Notes: generated from the letters alone by a model not told the origin. 64,000 nucleotides of DNA from Spongiactinospora sp. TRM90649 (GCF_029382225.1 NZ_JARLTC010000048.1:1-64000); one strand, 5' to 3'. Positions 25,892-35,398 are shown, counted from the first letter of the stretch. Numbers and translations: made by a program.

Positions 25892-27121
25892 ATGAACGCT
25901 TTCACCATCCGCCCCATCGGCGCGGCGGAGTGGCAGGAATGGGCCATGATCGCGCAGGAGGCGTTCGTCAGCGACATGCCGGAGGAACACCTCCAGCGGT
26001 TGCGGGCCTCGGTCGACTTCGACAGGTCGCTGGGCGCCTACGACGACGACGTCCTGATCGGCGGCGCGATCTCCCTGGCCTTCAGCATGGCGGTGCCCGG
26101 CGCGACGCTCTCCGCCGCCGGTGTCACCGGCGTGGCCGTCCTGCCGAGTCACCGCCGACGGGGCGTGCTGCGCGGGCTGATGCGCGCCCAGCTCGCCGGC
26201 GTGCGCGAACGCGGCGAGCCGATCGCCGCGCTGTACGCGTCCGAGGCCCCCATCTACGGGCGCTACGGTTACGGCCGGGCGGCCGACCGCCTCGCCCTCC
26301 GCATCCCCACGAACCGATCCGCCTTCCGCGACTCGGCCCCGCGCGACCCCGCCCTGCGGGTGCGCATCGCCACGCCCGCCGCGGCCAGGGCCGACATGGA
26401 GAAGGTCCACGACGCGGCGTGGCCCGCCCGGCCCGGCATGTACCGCCGCGACACGTTCCGCTGGGACCTGCTGTTCCATGACGACCGGTCCGCCGGCGGC
26501 TACGGCTCGCTGCGCTGCGTCCTGGTGGAGGACGACGCGGGGCCGCGCGGCTACGCCATGTTCCGCATTCGCCGGGGCGCGACCGAGCACGACGTGCCGG
26601 ACGGCGTGCTGCGGCTGGAAGACCTGGCCGCCCTCGACCCGGCCGCCTACGCGCTGATCTGGCGGCAGGTGCTGGACCGCGACCTGGTGGCCACCGTCGT
26701 GGCGGGCAACCGTCCAGTGGACGACCCGCTGCTCCACCTCGTCGCCGATCCCCGCCAGTTGGGCGCGATCTACTCCGACGACCTGTGGCTACGGCTGGTG
26801 GACGCCGGGCAGGCGCTGGCGTCACGGCGATACGCCACCGAGGTGGACACGGTGATCGAGCTGACCGATCCGGTGTGCCCGTGGAACGAGGGCCGCTGGC
26901 GGCTGTCGGCCGATCCTTCAGGATCGGTGTGCGAGCGCACCACCGACCCGGCCGACGTGGCGCTGCCCGCCGATTCGCTGGCGGCGGCCTACCTGGGCGG
27001 GCGTCCGCTGACCCCGCTCGCGGCGGCGGGAGGGGCCGCCGAGCTGACTCGGGGGGCGCTGGCACGGCTGTCGACGGCGATGTCCTGGGAACCGCGTCCC
27101 TGGTGCGGGCTGGTCTTCTGA
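25892..27121 (+). CDS. Eis-like GNAT N-acetyltransferase with SCP2-like C-terminus
   Basis: At 409 residues it has the length and architecture of the Eis family: an N-terminal GNAT domain, a second GNAT-like domain and a C-terminal sterol-carrier-like domain. The acetyl-CoA loop appears as VTGVAVLPSHRRRGVLRGLMR, followed by ASEAPIYGRYGYGRA. In Eis the C-terminal phenylalanine carboxylate acts in catalysis, and this protein also ends in Phe (CGLVF). Eis enzymes acetylate aminoglycosides and protein lysines, but the substrate here is unknown. The ATG at 25892 matches the family start, while upstream in-frame codons lack support. Confidence 0.9.
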   Translation: MNAFTIRPIGAAEWQEWAMIAQEAFVSDMPEEHLQRLRASVDFDRSLGAYDDDVLIGGAISLAFSMAVPGATLSAAGVTGVAVLPSHRRRGVLRGLMRAQLAGVRERGEPIAALYASEAPIYGRYGYGRAADRLALRIPTNRSAFRDSAPRDPALRVRIATPAAARADMEKVHDAAWPARPGMYRRDTFRWDLLFHDDRSAGGYGSLRCVLVEDDAGPRGYAMFRIRRGATEHDVPDGVLRLEDLAALDPAAYALIWRQVLDRDLVATVVAGNRPVDDPLLHLVADPRQLGAIYSDDLWLRLVDAGQALASRRYATEVDTVIELTDPVCPWNEGRWRLSADPSGSVCERTTDPADVALPADSLAAAYLGGRPLTPLAAAGGAAELTRGALARLSTAMSWEPRPWCGLVF

Positions 27122-27130
27122 TCCGGTGCG

Positions 27131-27165
27131 CTGACACGCGCGGGGCGGTGTTCTAGAGTTCGAGG
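27131..27165 (+). promoter_or_regulatory. promoter for a leaderless message
   Basis: CTGACA (27131-27136), a 17-base spacer and TAGAGT (27154-27159) stand 6 bases ahead of the ATG at 27166, so transcription should begin at or next to the start codon. Confidence 0.7.
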
Positions 27166-27339
27166 ATGGCCCTGCAGAGCTTGCAGATCACCGCCGTGAC
27201 CGCGATGCGGGCGCGCGATGTGTCCCGCCCGACCAAGGAGCAGCAGGAGCACGCCGACCGGCGCCCGCTGCGCGATGAGATGCCGCGGCGCGAGCCGCGC
27301 CGCGGCCAGGCGCCCCGGGAGGCGCCCGGCGCGCGCTAG
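27166..27339 (+). CDS. 57-residue conserved-looking small protein, leaderless
   Basis: The frame MALQSLQITAVTAMRARDVS continues into a charged, Arg/Glu/Pro-rich tail ending PREAPGAR. Almost every codon has G or C at the third position, as in real genes here. A near-ideal promoter places the transcription start at the ATG, so a leaderless mRNA explains the missing ribosome site. I do not recognise the family. It sits between the Eis-like gene and convergent rpiB. The basic, probably disordered tail could bind nucleic acid, but that is a guess. Confidence 0.6.
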   Translation: MALQSLQITAVTAMRARDVSRPTKEQQEHADRRPLRDEMPRREPRRGQAPREAPGAR

Positions 27340-27367
27340 GCCGCGGTCACGAGCGCGGCGGCCGGGA

Positions 27368-27838
27368 TCAGGAGGGCAGCGAGGGAAGCTGCCCGATGGT
27401 CTCGTAGGCGTCGAGCTGGGCGATGCGCCTGCTGTGCCGCGTGGCGCCGGAGTAGGCGGTGCCGAGGAAGACCTCGACGAACCGGGTCGCCTCCTCCTGG
27501 GTGTGCATCCGCGCGCCCAGGCTGATCACGTTGGCGTCGTTGTGCTCGCGGGCCAGCTCGGCGGTCTGCTCGCTCCAGGCCAGCGCCGCCCGGATGCCGC
27601 GCACCTTGTTGGCCGCGATCTGCTCGCCGTTGCCCGAACCGCCGATGACGATGCCCAGGCTGCCGGGGTCTCCGGCCACCCCCTCGGCCGCGCGCAGCAC
27701 GAACGCGGGGTAGTCGTCCTCGGCGTCGTAGACGAACGGGCCGCAGTCGGTCACCTCGTCGCCGTGCTCCTTCAGCCAGGAGGCCAGGTGGTTCTTCAGT
27801 TCATAGCCGGCATGGTCGGCAGCGATGTAGACACGCAC
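27368..27838 (-). CDS. rpiB: ribose-5-phosphate isomerase B
   Basis: This enzyme interconverts ribose-5-phosphate and ribulose-5-phosphate in the non-oxidative pentose phosphate pathway. The 156-residue RpiB/LacAB-type protein starts MRVYIAADHAGYELK, the substrate-binding DHAG element. It also carries GGSGNGEQIAANKVRGIRAAL and the NDANVISLGAR strand. The GSGNG loop contains Ser rather than Cys at the catalytic-base region, as in mycobacterial RpiB. GTG start. It belongs to the conserved backbone shared with the mycobacterial tig-pepN region. Convergent with the 57-residue gene, divergent from def. Confidence 0.95.
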   Translation of the reverse strand: MRVYIAADHAGYELKNHLASWLKEHGDEVTDCGPFVYDAEDDYPAFVLRAAEGVAGDPGSLGIVIGGSGNGEQIAANKVRGIRAALAWSEQTAELAREHNDANVISLGARMHTQEEATRFVEVFLGTAYSGATRHSRRIAQLDAYETIGQLPSLPS

Positions 27839-27932
27839 CGACCCAGTGTCGCAGGTTCGGCCGCCGGAACGGACCCCGGCACAGCTAGAGTAAGAGACAC
27901 AAACCCCCTTCGTCCCTTACAGGAGAGCCTCG

Positions 27933-28421
27933 ATGCGTGACATCCGGACGATCGGCGACCCGGTCCTGCGCACTCCCGCCGAGCCGGTCACCGACTTCGA
28001 CCGCGACCTGCGCCGCCTCATCGACGAGATGTTCGCCGCGATGTACGCGGTGGACGGCGTCGGGCTGGCCGGGCCGCAGATCGGCGTGTCACGCCGCGTG
28101 TTCGTCTACGACATCGCCCGGCGGAAGGGGCATGTGATCAATCCCAGCCTCACCGTGGACGATCCGGAGCCGATGGTAGACGACGAGGGCTGCCTGTCGG
28201 TGCCCGACCGCGAGACGCGGACGCCGCTCTACGCCAAGACCCCGCGCACCTCCGGCGTCACGGTGACCGGCCTCGACCGGCTCGGCCGTCCGGTGCGGAT
28301 CAAGGCCAGGGGCTCGCTCGCCCGCTGCTTCCAGCACGAGACCGACCACCTCGACGGCATGCTCTACGTGGACCGCCTGCCCAAGGACGCCGCCCGCGCG
28401 GTGCTGCTCAAGACCCCCTGA
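27933..28421 (+). CDS. def: peptide deformylase
   Basis: This metalloenzyme removes the N-formyl group from new proteins. The three motifs are GVGLAGPQ (42-49), EGCLS (85-89, metal ligand Cys87) and QHETDH (134-139, ligands His135 and His139, catalytic Glu136). At 162 residues it is a standard type I/III actinobacterial deformylase, with Gly instead of the usual Ala in motif 1. A TAGAGT -10 box at 27886-27891 and AGGAGA just upstream of the ATG support independent expression. The usual partner fmt is not adjacent. Confidence 0.95.
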   Translation: MRDIRTIGDPVLRTPAEPVTDFDRDLRRLIDEMFAAMYAVDGVGLAGPQIGVSRRVFVYDIARRKGHVINPSLTVDDPEPMVDDEGCLSVPDRETRTPLYAKTPRTSGVTVTGLDRLGRPVRIKARGSLARCFQHETDHLDGMLYVDRLPKDAARAVLLKTP

Positions 28422-28426
28422 GCCGC

Positions 28427-28879
28427 TCAGGCGTCCTGCGGCTCGGGCACGGGGCGGGCATCTCGGCGGGCACGGCGGCGGTGGCGGAACAGCGGCCAGG
28501 CCGTCAGCCCGGCCCCGGCGAGCAGCAGCAGCGCGACCACGGCCCACTCGTTCGACCCGCCCGGCCCGTAGACGTGGCCGGGGCGGCCGGTGTCGAAGGC
28601 GCGCGTCGGCTCGCCCCGCTCGAACATGGTGCGGTCGGAGCCGTAGAAGGCGATGCCGTCACGGCGCACCGTGCCGTCGTCGGATCGGAAGTCGCCGAGC
28701 CAGGTGCACTGCTCGTGCCCCGCGTGGTTGACGCACTCCAGGCGGAGGGCGGTGAAGCCGCCGTAGACGCCGTCGCCGCGCGCCGCGGCCACCGCCGGAC
28801 CGACGTTCTGCGCGGCCAGCAGGACCAGCACCAGCCCGCCCACCGCGACCACCACATCGAAGGCGCTGATCCGACGCAC
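28427..28879 (-). CDS. small two-helix membrane protein of unknown function
   Basis: The 150-residue protein has an N-terminal helix (VVVAVGGLVLVLLAAQNV) and a C-terminal helix (EWAVVALLLLAGAGLTAWPLF), ending in an Arg-rich cytoplasmic tail. The roughly 70-residue loop between them has two cysteines (LECVNHAGHEQCTWLG) that could form a disulfide if extracellular. I do not recognise the family. GTG start; it converges on def with a 5-base gap. No function is assigned. Confidence 0.75.
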   Translation of the reverse strand: MRRISAFDVVVAVGGLVLVLLAAQNVGPAVAAARGDGVYGGFTALRLECVNHAGHEQCTWLGDFRSDDGTVRRDGIAFYGSDRTMFERGEPTRAFDTGRPGHVYGPGGSNEWAVVALLLLAGAGLTAWPLFRHRRRARRDARPVPEPQDA

Positions 28880-28952
28880 CCCGCACCGCCTTTCGCCGCC
28901 CTGACCTCAGACTCCCCCAAGCCGGGCCCTTCGGCAATGCCGGGGGTTCCAG

Positions 28953-30359
28953 CTACAGGTGCAGCGCCTTGAGCTCCAGGTATTCCTCAAGGCCGTAGGT
29001 GCCCAGCTCGCGGCCGATCCCGGAGTGCTTGTAGCCGCCGAACGGCGCCATCGGGTTGAACCGGCCGCCGTTGATCGCCACCTGGCCGGTGCGCAGCCGC
29101 CGCGCGACCTCGACCGCGCGCTCACGCGAGCCCGCCCAGACCGCGCCGGACAGCCCGTACGGCGTGCCGTTGGCGATCTCGACCGCCTCGTCCACCCGCG
29201 TGTACGGAATGATCGACAGGACCGGCCCGAAGATCTCCTCCTGCTCGATCGTCATGCCGGGCGCGACGCCCGCGAAGACCGTGGGCAGCACGTGGTAGCC
29301 GACGTCGAAGGGCCGCTCGGTGCCCCCGGCGACCAGCCGCGCGCCCTCCTCCTCGCCCCGGTTGATGTAGCGGATCACCCGCTCCCGCTGGGTGGCCGAG
29401 ACCAGCGGCCCGAGCCGGGTGCCCTCGTCGAGCGGGTCGCCCACGGTCTGCCTGGCCGCCGCCTCGACGGCCATGCCCACGACCTCGTCGTAGCTGTCGC
29501 GGTGGACGATCATGCGGGTGAGCGCGGAGCACGTCTGCCCGGAGTTGATGAACGCCCCGGCCACGCCGACCTTGACCGCCGCGGCGAGGTCGGCGTCGGG
29601 GAGGATCAGCGTCGCCGACTTGCCGCCCAGCTCCAGGGCGACCCGTTTGACCGTCTCGGCGGCCAGCGCGGCCACCCTGCGCCCGGCGCGGGTAGAACCG
29701 GTGAAGGACACCATGTCGACGCCGGGATGGGCGGCGACCGCCTCGCCGACCACCGGGCCCCTGCCGCAGACCATGTTGAAGACGCCGGGCGGCAGCCCCG
29801 CCTCGTGCAGGATCTCGGCGAACGCGTAGGCCGCCATGGGCGCGATCTCGCTGGGCTTGAGCACGACGGTGCACCCGGCCGCCAGGGCGGGCGCGACCTT
29901 GCACACGATCTGGTGCAGCGGGTAGTTCCACGGTGTGATCGCGCCGACGACGCCCGCGGGCTCGCGCACGACCCGCGAGTTGCCGACCGGCTCGCCGTCG
30001 AAGTCGTAGGTCTCGGCGAGCTGGGCGTAGGAGGCCAGCACCCCGGCCGGCATCAGCGTCTGGACCTTCAGCGCCATGGCGTAGGGCGCGCCCATGTCGG
30101 TGGTGATCGTGCGCGCGATGCGGTCGGAGCGCGCCCGGATCAGCTCGGCCGCGGTGGCGAGGATCTTGCCCCGCTCACCGGGCGCGGTGTCCGCCCAGCC
30201 GGTGAACGCGGCACGGGCCGCCGCCACCGCGGATTCCACGTCGTCAGGCGAACCCGCGGGGACCCTCTCGAAGGGTTCCTCCGTGGCGGGGTTCACGACG
30301 TCGATCCACTCGCCGGAGGCGGACGGCGACCACACTCCGTTCACATACTGGTGACGCAT
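28953..30359 (-). CDS. aldehyde dehydrogenase (NAD(P)+-dependent)
   Basis: A standard ALDH-superfamily enzyme of 468 residues oxidises an aldehyde to the acid. The NAD-binding TPWNYPL...KPSE region, the general base in LELGGKSA and the nucleophile Cys277 in NSGQTCSA are present, followed by EEIFGPVLSI and the C-terminal PFGGYKHSGIGRE. The ATG at 30359 has AAGGA 7 bases upstream; another ATG lies 9 bases earlier. There is no neighbouring pathway gene that fixes the substrate. The overall sequence fits the betaine/aliphatic aldehyde group, but this is family-level only. Confidence 0.92.
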   Translation of the reverse strand: MRHQYVNGVWSPSASGEWIDVVNPATEEPFERVPAGSPDDVESAVAAARAAFTGWADTAPGERGKILATAAELIRARSDRIARTITTDMGAPYAMALKVQTLMPAGVLASYAQLAETYDFDGEPVGNSRVVREPAGVVGAITPWNYPLHQIVCKVAPALAAGCTVVLKPSEIAPMAAYAFAEILHEAGLPPGVFNMVCGRGPVVGEAVAAHPGVDMVSFTGSTRAGRRVAALAAETVKRVALELGGKSATLILPDADLAAAVKVGVAGAFINSGQTCSALTRMIVHRDSYDEVVGMAVEAAARQTVGDPLDEGTRLGPLVSATQRERVIRYINRGEEEGARLVAGGTERPFDVGYHVLPTVFAGVAPGMTIEQEEIFGPVLSIIPYTRVDEAVEIANGTPYGLSGAVWAGSRERAVEVARRLRTGQVAINGGRFNPMAPFGGYKHSGIGRELGTYGLEEYLELKALHL

Positions 30360-30428
30360 GCCCCCCATCCTTGCGTGCCCGCCGGTGGTTGGCGAGCGAA
30401 TGCCGCTAGAGGGTCGGTGGTGGGCGCG

Positions 30429-31085
30429 TCAGTCGAAGGTGGGGCGCCGGGTACGTGTGCGTTTGACCTCGAAGAAGCCGTCGGTGCCGGCCACCAGGAG
30501 CAGGCCGTCCCACAGCCGCCCGGCCGCCTCGCCCTTGGGCGCGGGGGTGACGACCGGCCCGAAGAAGGCGATCCGGTCGCCGTCGCCGCCCGTGCCGACG
30601 GCGATGACCGGGGTGCCGACCTCCTCGCCGACCAGTCCGATGCCCTCGCCGTGGGAACGGCGGATCTCCGCGTCGAACTCGGTGGACCCGGCCGCCTCGG
30701 TGAGGACGGGATCGAAGCCCGCCGCGGTGAGCGAGTCGCGCAGGATGGCGGGGACCTGGGAACGGTCCTTCAGGCCGCCCTGGTTGTGCAAGCGGGTGCC
30801 GATCTCGGTGTAGAGCGGGGCGAGCACCGCTTCGCCGTACCGGGCGGCCGCGGCGGCGAGCACGCGGACCGGGGCCATCCCGCCGGCGAGACGCGCCCGG
30901 CGTTCCGCGGTGAGGTTCTCGTTCTTGTTCTCGTTGAGCACGGAGAGGCTCATGAGGTGGAACCGCGGCTCGACCGGGCGGACCCGCTCGACCTCCAGCA
31001 ACCACCTGGAAGTGAGCCATGCCCAGGGACAAAGCGGGTCGAACCACAGACTTACCGGGACTCGTCCAGAACTACGCTCTGTCAT
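30429..31085 (-). CDS. DsbA-like oxidoreductase, Rv2466c (mycothiol-dependent nitroreductase) family
   Basis: This thioredoxin-fold protein with a helical insertion has about 218 residues. The active site is FDPLCPWAW near residues 15-23. Rv2466c has CPWC, so the resolving Cys is replaced by Ala here and a monothiol, mycothiol-linked mechanism is implied. Other blocks are RFHLMSLSVLNE and the cis-Pro loop GTPVIAV. The ATG at 31085 is preferred to the long upstream frame because the protein then begins next to the fold. It is divergent from pepN, as in mycobacteria. Confidence 0.9.
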   Translation of the reverse strand: MTERSSGRVPVSLWFDPLCPWAWLTSRWLLEVERVRPVEPRFHLMSLSVLNENKNENLTAERRARLAGGMAPVRVLAAAAARYGEAVLAPLYTEIGTRLHNQGGLKDRSQVPAILRDSLTAAGFDPVLTEAAGSTEFDAEIRRSHGEGIGLVGEEVGTPVIAVGTGGDGDRIAFFGPVVTPAPKGEAAGRLWDGLLLVAGTDGFFEVKRTRTRRPTFD

Positions 31086-31249
31086 GGTCGGCTCCCTGAT
31101 CGCGATGGGCCATGTCAACCTGACATAACCCGATCTTCCAGGTGCGACATTCCCCCACCCGGCGTGGCAGGATTCAGAGCATCCGTCCGTCAGGAGCGGG
31201 CGAATACCGTGTGATGACGCTGCGTCAAGGTGTGTCAAGAGGAGTACAT

Positions 31250-33826
31250 GTGGCAGGCAATCTCACCCGCGAAGAGGCCCGGGAGCGTGCCCGGCTGCTG
31301 AAGGTCCATTCCTACACGGTCGCGCTGGACCTCACGGAGGGCGAGGAGCAGTTCGAAAGCGTCACCACGGTCAGGTTCACGGCAGTGCGGCCCGGCGCCG
31401 CCACCTTCGTCGACCTCGCAGGTGCGCACGTCCGCCGGGTCTCGCTGAACGGCCGTGACCTCGACGTCTCGGCCTACGACGCCGAGACCGGCAGGTTCCC
31501 GCTCGACGCTCTGGCCGACGAGAATGAGCTGATCATCGACGCCGACTGCGCCTACATGCGCACCGGCGAGGGCCTGCACCGATTCGTAGACCCGGTCGAC
31601 CACAAGGTCTACCTGCACACGCAGTTCGAGACGGCGGACGCCCACCGGATGTACGCCTGTTTCGACCAGCCCGATCTCAAGGCGACCTTCGAGCTGACCG
31701 TGCTCGCCCCCGGCGACTGGGAGGTCGTGTCCAACGCCGCCGCCGACGCCGCCGAGGAACTCCCCGAGCACCAGGGGCGCCACGGCACGCTCCAGGCCGC
31801 CAAGCGCTGGCACTTCCCGCCCACCCCGGTGATGTCCACCTACATCACCGCGCTGGTCGCCGGGCCGTACTACAAGGTGACCGACGAGCACGACGGCATC
31901 CCGCTCGGCATCTACTGCCGTTCCTCGATCGCCGAGCACCTCGACCCGGAGAACATCTTCGAGGTCACCAAGCAGGGCTTCGACTTCTTCCACCGGGTCT
32001 TCGGCCTGCGCTACCCCTTCGGCAAGTACGACCAGCTCTTCGTGCCCGAGTTCAACGCGGGCGCGATGGAGAACGCCGGCTGCGTGACCTTCCTGGAGGA
32101 CTACGTCTTCCGCTCGCGCGTCACCGACGCCATGGTGGAGCGCCGCGCCGAGACGATCCTGCACGAGATGGCGCACATGTGGTTCGGCGACCTGGTCACC
32201 ATGCGCTGGTGGGACGACCTGTGGCTGAACGAGTCGTTCGCCACCTACATGTCGGTGCTGTGCCAGGCCGAGGCCACCCGGTGGGGGCAGGGCGCGTGGA
32301 CCACCTTCGCCAACGTGGAGAAGTCGTGGGCCTACCGGCAGGACCAGCTTCCCTCCACGCACCCCATCGCCGCCGACATCGTGGACATGCAGGCGGTGGA
32401 GGTCAACTTCGACGGCATCACCTACGCCAAGGGCGCGTCGGTCCTCAAGCAGCTCGTCGCCTACGTCGGCCTGGACAACTTCCTCGCCGGGGTACGCGAC
32501 TACTTCAACGAGCACGCCTGGGGCAACACCACCCTGGCCGACCTGCTGTCGGCGCTGGAGCGCACCTCCGGCCGCGACCTCACCTCGTGGTCCAAGGAAT
32601 GGCTGGAGACCACCTGGGTCAACACGCTGCGCCCCGACTTCCAGACCGACGCCGAGGACCGCTTCACCGAGTTCGCGGTGATGCAGGAGGCGCCCTCGGC
32701 GCACCCGACGCTCCGCTCGCACCGTGTGGCGATCGGCCTGTACTCCCTCACCAACGGCGTGCTGCGCCGCACCAAGCGGGTCGAGCTCGACGTCGTCGGC
32801 GCGCGCACGCAGGTGCCCGAGCTGGTCGGCGTGCGCCGGCCCGACCTGGTCCTGCTGAACGACGACGACCTGACCTACGCCAAGATCCGTCTTGACGAGG
32901 GGTCGCTTCGCACGCTGGTAGAGGGCGGCATCTCCTGCATCGCCGACTCCCTGCCCAGGGCCTTGTGCTGGTCGGCGGCGTGGGACATGACGCGAGACGC
33001 CGAGATGGCGGCCCGCGACTACGTCAAGCTGGTGTGCTCCGGGGTGACCTCGATCAAGGACATCACGGTCGCGCAGACGGTGCTGCGGCAGGCGCGGCTG
33101 GCCGTCCAGCAGTACGCCGACCCGGCGTGGCGGGTGGCCGGGCTCGACGAGCTGGCCTCCCGGCTGCGCGAGCTGATCGCCACGGCCGAGCCGCGCTCCG
33201 ACCACCAGCTCGCCTACGTCAACGCGTTCAGCGCGGTGGCCACCTCCGACGGCGAGCTGGAATACCTGCGCGACATCCTCGACGGCCGGTCCGTGCCCGA
33301 CGGCCTGACCGTGGACGCCGACCTGCGCTGGACCCTCATCCACGCGCTGGTCTCCGGCGGCGTCCTCGGCGAGGCCGACATCGAGGCCGAGCTGCGGCGC
33401 GACGCCACCGCCACCGGCGAGCGCTCGGCGGCGCTGTGCCGCGCCTCGATCCCGACGGCCGAGGCCAAGGCGGCCTGCTGGGAGCGGCTCGTCGGCGGCG
33501 AGCTGAGCGGCGCGCTGCTGCGTTCCACGATCGTCGGCTTCATGGACCCGCACCACGTCGCCCTGCTGGTCCCCTACGCCGAGCGTCACCTGGCCGAGGC
33601 GGGCCGGATCTGGAAGTCCTGGACCTCCGACACGGCGCAGAACTTCGTCGTCGGCTGCTTCCCCGCGCTGCTGATCGAGCAGAGCACGGTGGAGCGCGTC
33701 AACGAGTACATCGCCGCGGAGAACCCCCCGCACGCGCTGCGCCGCCTGCTGCTCGAGGGGGCCGACGGCATCAGCCGCGCGCTGCGCGCCCGCGCGCGCG
33801 ACCTGGCCGCGGCCTCGGGCGAGTAG
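31250..33826 (+). CDS. pepN: aminopeptidase N (M1 metallopeptidase)
   Basis: This cytoplasmic zinc aminopeptidase completes peptide breakdown after Clp and other proteases. In the 858-residue protein the substrate-anchoring GAMEN motif is at 271-275, and HEMAH plus the downstream NE (HEMAHMWFGDLVTMRWWDDL, then WLNE) supplies the zinc ligands from 305. The C-terminal ERAP1-like helical domain is complete. The GTG at 31250 has GGAG 5 bases upstream; the open frame extends back but without a ribosome site. It sits in the Rv2466c-pepN order of mycobacteria and has a strong terminator behind it. Confidence 0.96.
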   Translation: MAGNLTREEARERARLLKVHSYTVALDLTEGEEQFESVTTVRFTAVRPGAATFVDLAGAHVRRVSLNGRDLDVSAYDAETGRFPLDALADENELIIDADCAYMRTGEGLHRFVDPVDHKVYLHTQFETADAHRMYACFDQPDLKATFELTVLAPGDWEVVSNAAADAAEELPEHQGRHGTLQAAKRWHFPPTPVMSTYITALVAGPYYKVTDEHDGIPLGIYCRSSIAEHLDPENIFEVTKQGFDFFHRVFGLRYPFGKYDQLFVPEFNAGAMENAGCVTFLEDYVFRSRVTDAMVERRAETILHEMAHMWFGDLVTMRWWDDLWLNESFATYMSVLCQAEATRWGQGAWTTFANVEKSWAYRQDQLPSTHPIAADIVDMQAVEVNFDGITYAKGASVLKQLVAYVGLDNFLAGVRDYFNEHAWGNTTLADLLSALERTSGRDLTSWSKEWLETTWVNTLRPDFQTDAEDRFTEFAVMQEAPSAHPTLRSHRVAIGLYSLTNGVLRRTKRVELDVVGARTQVPELVGVRRPDLVLLNDDDLTYAKIRLDEGSLRTLVEGGISCIADSLPRALCWSAAWDMTRDAEMAARDYVKLVCSGVTSIKDITVAQTVLRQARLAVQQYADPAWRVAGLDELASRLRELIATAEPRSDHQLAYVNAFSAVATSDGELEYLRDILDGRSVPDGLTVDADLRWTLIHALVSGGVLGEADIEAELRRDATATGERSAALCRASIPTAEAKAACWERLVGGELSGALLRSTIVGFMDPHHVALLVPYAERHLAEAGRIWKSWTSDTAQNFVVGCFPALLIEQSTVERVNEYIAAENPPHALRRLLLEGADGISRALRARARDLAAASGE

Positions 33827-33838
33827 GCACGGATTCCG

Positions 33839-33868
33839 GTGACCGGCCCGTCCCGGCGGGCCGGTCAC
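33839..33868 (+). terminator. terminator of pepN
   Basis: Perfect 12-bp arms (GTGACCGGCCCG and its complement) around TCCCGG, 13 bases after the pepN stop. Confidence 0.85.
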
Positions 33869-34009
33869 CCGGGGTTTCCGGTCAGCGGAAGGACCGAAAA
33901 GGTTAACCGTTCGTGATCATCCAACTCCTGATAGCCTCGTGACTTGACATTTGTCGGGGTTCCTCGCTGACAGGATCCTTTGGGGGCACTAACATCCGGG
34001 GGTTTGGCC

Positions 34010-35398
34010 GTGCTCGGACCGGAGACTCGACTCGACGACCGGTACCAGCTCGAAAGCCGCATCGGCGGCGGCGGCATGGGCGAGGTCTGGCGGGCGCGGG
34101 ACGTGGTGCTCGGCCGTACGGTGGCCGTCAAGGTCCTGCTGCCCGCGCTGATGGAGGACCCCGGTTTCGAGGCCCGTTTCCTGGCCGAGGCCAGGGCCAT
34201 GGCCACCCTCCACCACCCCGGCGTGGTCGACGTCTACGACTACGGCTCCTGCCCGCTGCCCGACGGCAGCGACGTCAGCTACCTGGTCATGGAGTACGTC
34301 GAGGGCGAGTCCCTCGACCGGCTGCTGCGGCGTGGAGCGGTCCCGGCCGAGACCGCGATGCGGATGGTGGCCGAGGCGGGCGAGGCACTCGCCGCCGCCC
34401 ACGAGCAGGGCATCGTGCACCGCGACGTCAAGCCGGGCAACCTGATGGTGCGCCCCGACGGCCGGCTGGCGCTGACCGACTTCGGCATCGCCCGCTCCGC
34501 GTCGGGACACCAGCTCACCACCCGGGGAATGGTCCTGGGGTCGGTCGGCTACTGCGCGCCTGAGCAGGCGTCGGGCGGCGAGATCACCCCGGCCGCCGAC
34601 GTCTACGCGCTCGGCGTGGTCGGCTACCAGTGCCTGACCGGGCGGCTGCCGTTCGAGGGTGAAACGGCCGTCCAAATCCTGCTGAAGCACATGAACGCCG
34701 AGCCGGCGCCGCTGCCCGCCGAGATCCCCGCCGCGCAGGGGCAGGTCGTGATGCGCGCGATGAGCAAAGATCCGGCGGCGCGCTGGCCGTCCGCCTCGGC
34801 GATGGCCGCCGCCGCCCGCCGTGCCGGGGGCGACCCGTCGGCGACCCCGCTGCCCGCGCCCGCCCCGGCGATCGCGCCGCGGGCGACCGGCACGGAGCCC
34901 GCGACCCTCGCCTCCGCCGACCTCTCGGGGCGCTCGGACGTGGGCGCACGCCGCCGCAAGCGGGCGGTGACCATGTTCGCCAGCGCCGGCGCCGCGGTGC
35001 TCGCCACCCTGTCGCTGGGCGCGATGGTGTGGATCCAGCGGCCCGTCGCCGAGCCGGTCGTCCCCGTCGAGCGCACGGTCGAACCGGTCGCCCCGGCCAC
35101 GCCCCAGAGCACCGCGCCCAGTTACGTGCCGCGCGAGCCCACCGAGCGGCGCTCCAGGGTGATCAGGGAGCCCCGGCCCAGGTTCGACCCCACCCCGTCG
35201 ATGCCGTACGAGCCGTCCGCCACGCCCTCGCCCAGCGAGCCGCCGCCGACCGGTGAGCCCACCGGCGAGCCGACGGGCGAGCCCACCGATCCGGCGCCCA
35301 GCCCGACCGATGTCCCCGACCCCGGCGAGGGGCCCGACCCGCAGCCGAGCACCCTGCCCACCCAGGAGAACCCGCCGCCCGACCGGCAGCAGCCGTAG
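34010..35398 (+). CDS. transmembrane Ser/Thr protein kinase
   Basis: This Hanks-type kinase has about 462 residues. The glycine loop GGGGMGEVW, the VAVKVL lysine, the catalytic VHRDVKPGN and DFGIA, and the activation segment GSVGYCAPEQ are all intact. A single transmembrane helix (about 320-337, FASAGAAVLATLSLGAMVW) leads to a Pro/Thr/Glu-rich extracellular tail with three TGEP units instead of PASTA repeats. The GTG at 34010 was chosen behind GGGGG; a TTG at 33980 is an alternative. A 42-base gap separates it from the next gene, so the two may be co-transcribed. The signal and substrates are unknown. Confidence 0.93.
   Translation: MLGPETRLDDRYQLESRIGGGGMGEVWRARDVVLGRTVAVKVLLPALMEDPGFEARFLAEARAMATLHHPGVVDVYDYGSCPLPDGSDVSYLVMEYVEGESLDRLLRRGAVPAETAMRMVAEAGEALAAAHEQGIVHRDVKPGNLMVRPDGRLALTDFGIARSASGHQLTTRGMVLGSVGYCAPEQASGGEITPAADVYALGVVGYQCLTGRLPFEGETAVQILLKHMNAEPAPLPAEIPAAQGQVVMRAMSKDPAARWPSASAMAAAARRAGGDPSATPLPAPAPAIAPRATGTEPATLASADLSGRSDVGARRRKRAVTMFASAGAAVLATLSLGAMVWIQRPVAEPVVPVERTVEPVAPATPQSTAPSYVPREPTERRSRVIREPRPRFDPTPSMPYEPSATPSPSEPPPTGEPTGEPTGEPTDPAPSPTDVPDPGEGPDPQPSTLPTQENPPPDRQQP

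Noticed and set aside
31235..33868. Long minus-strand frame opposite pepN
   Set aside because: Shadow frame of a clearly identified aminopeptidase.
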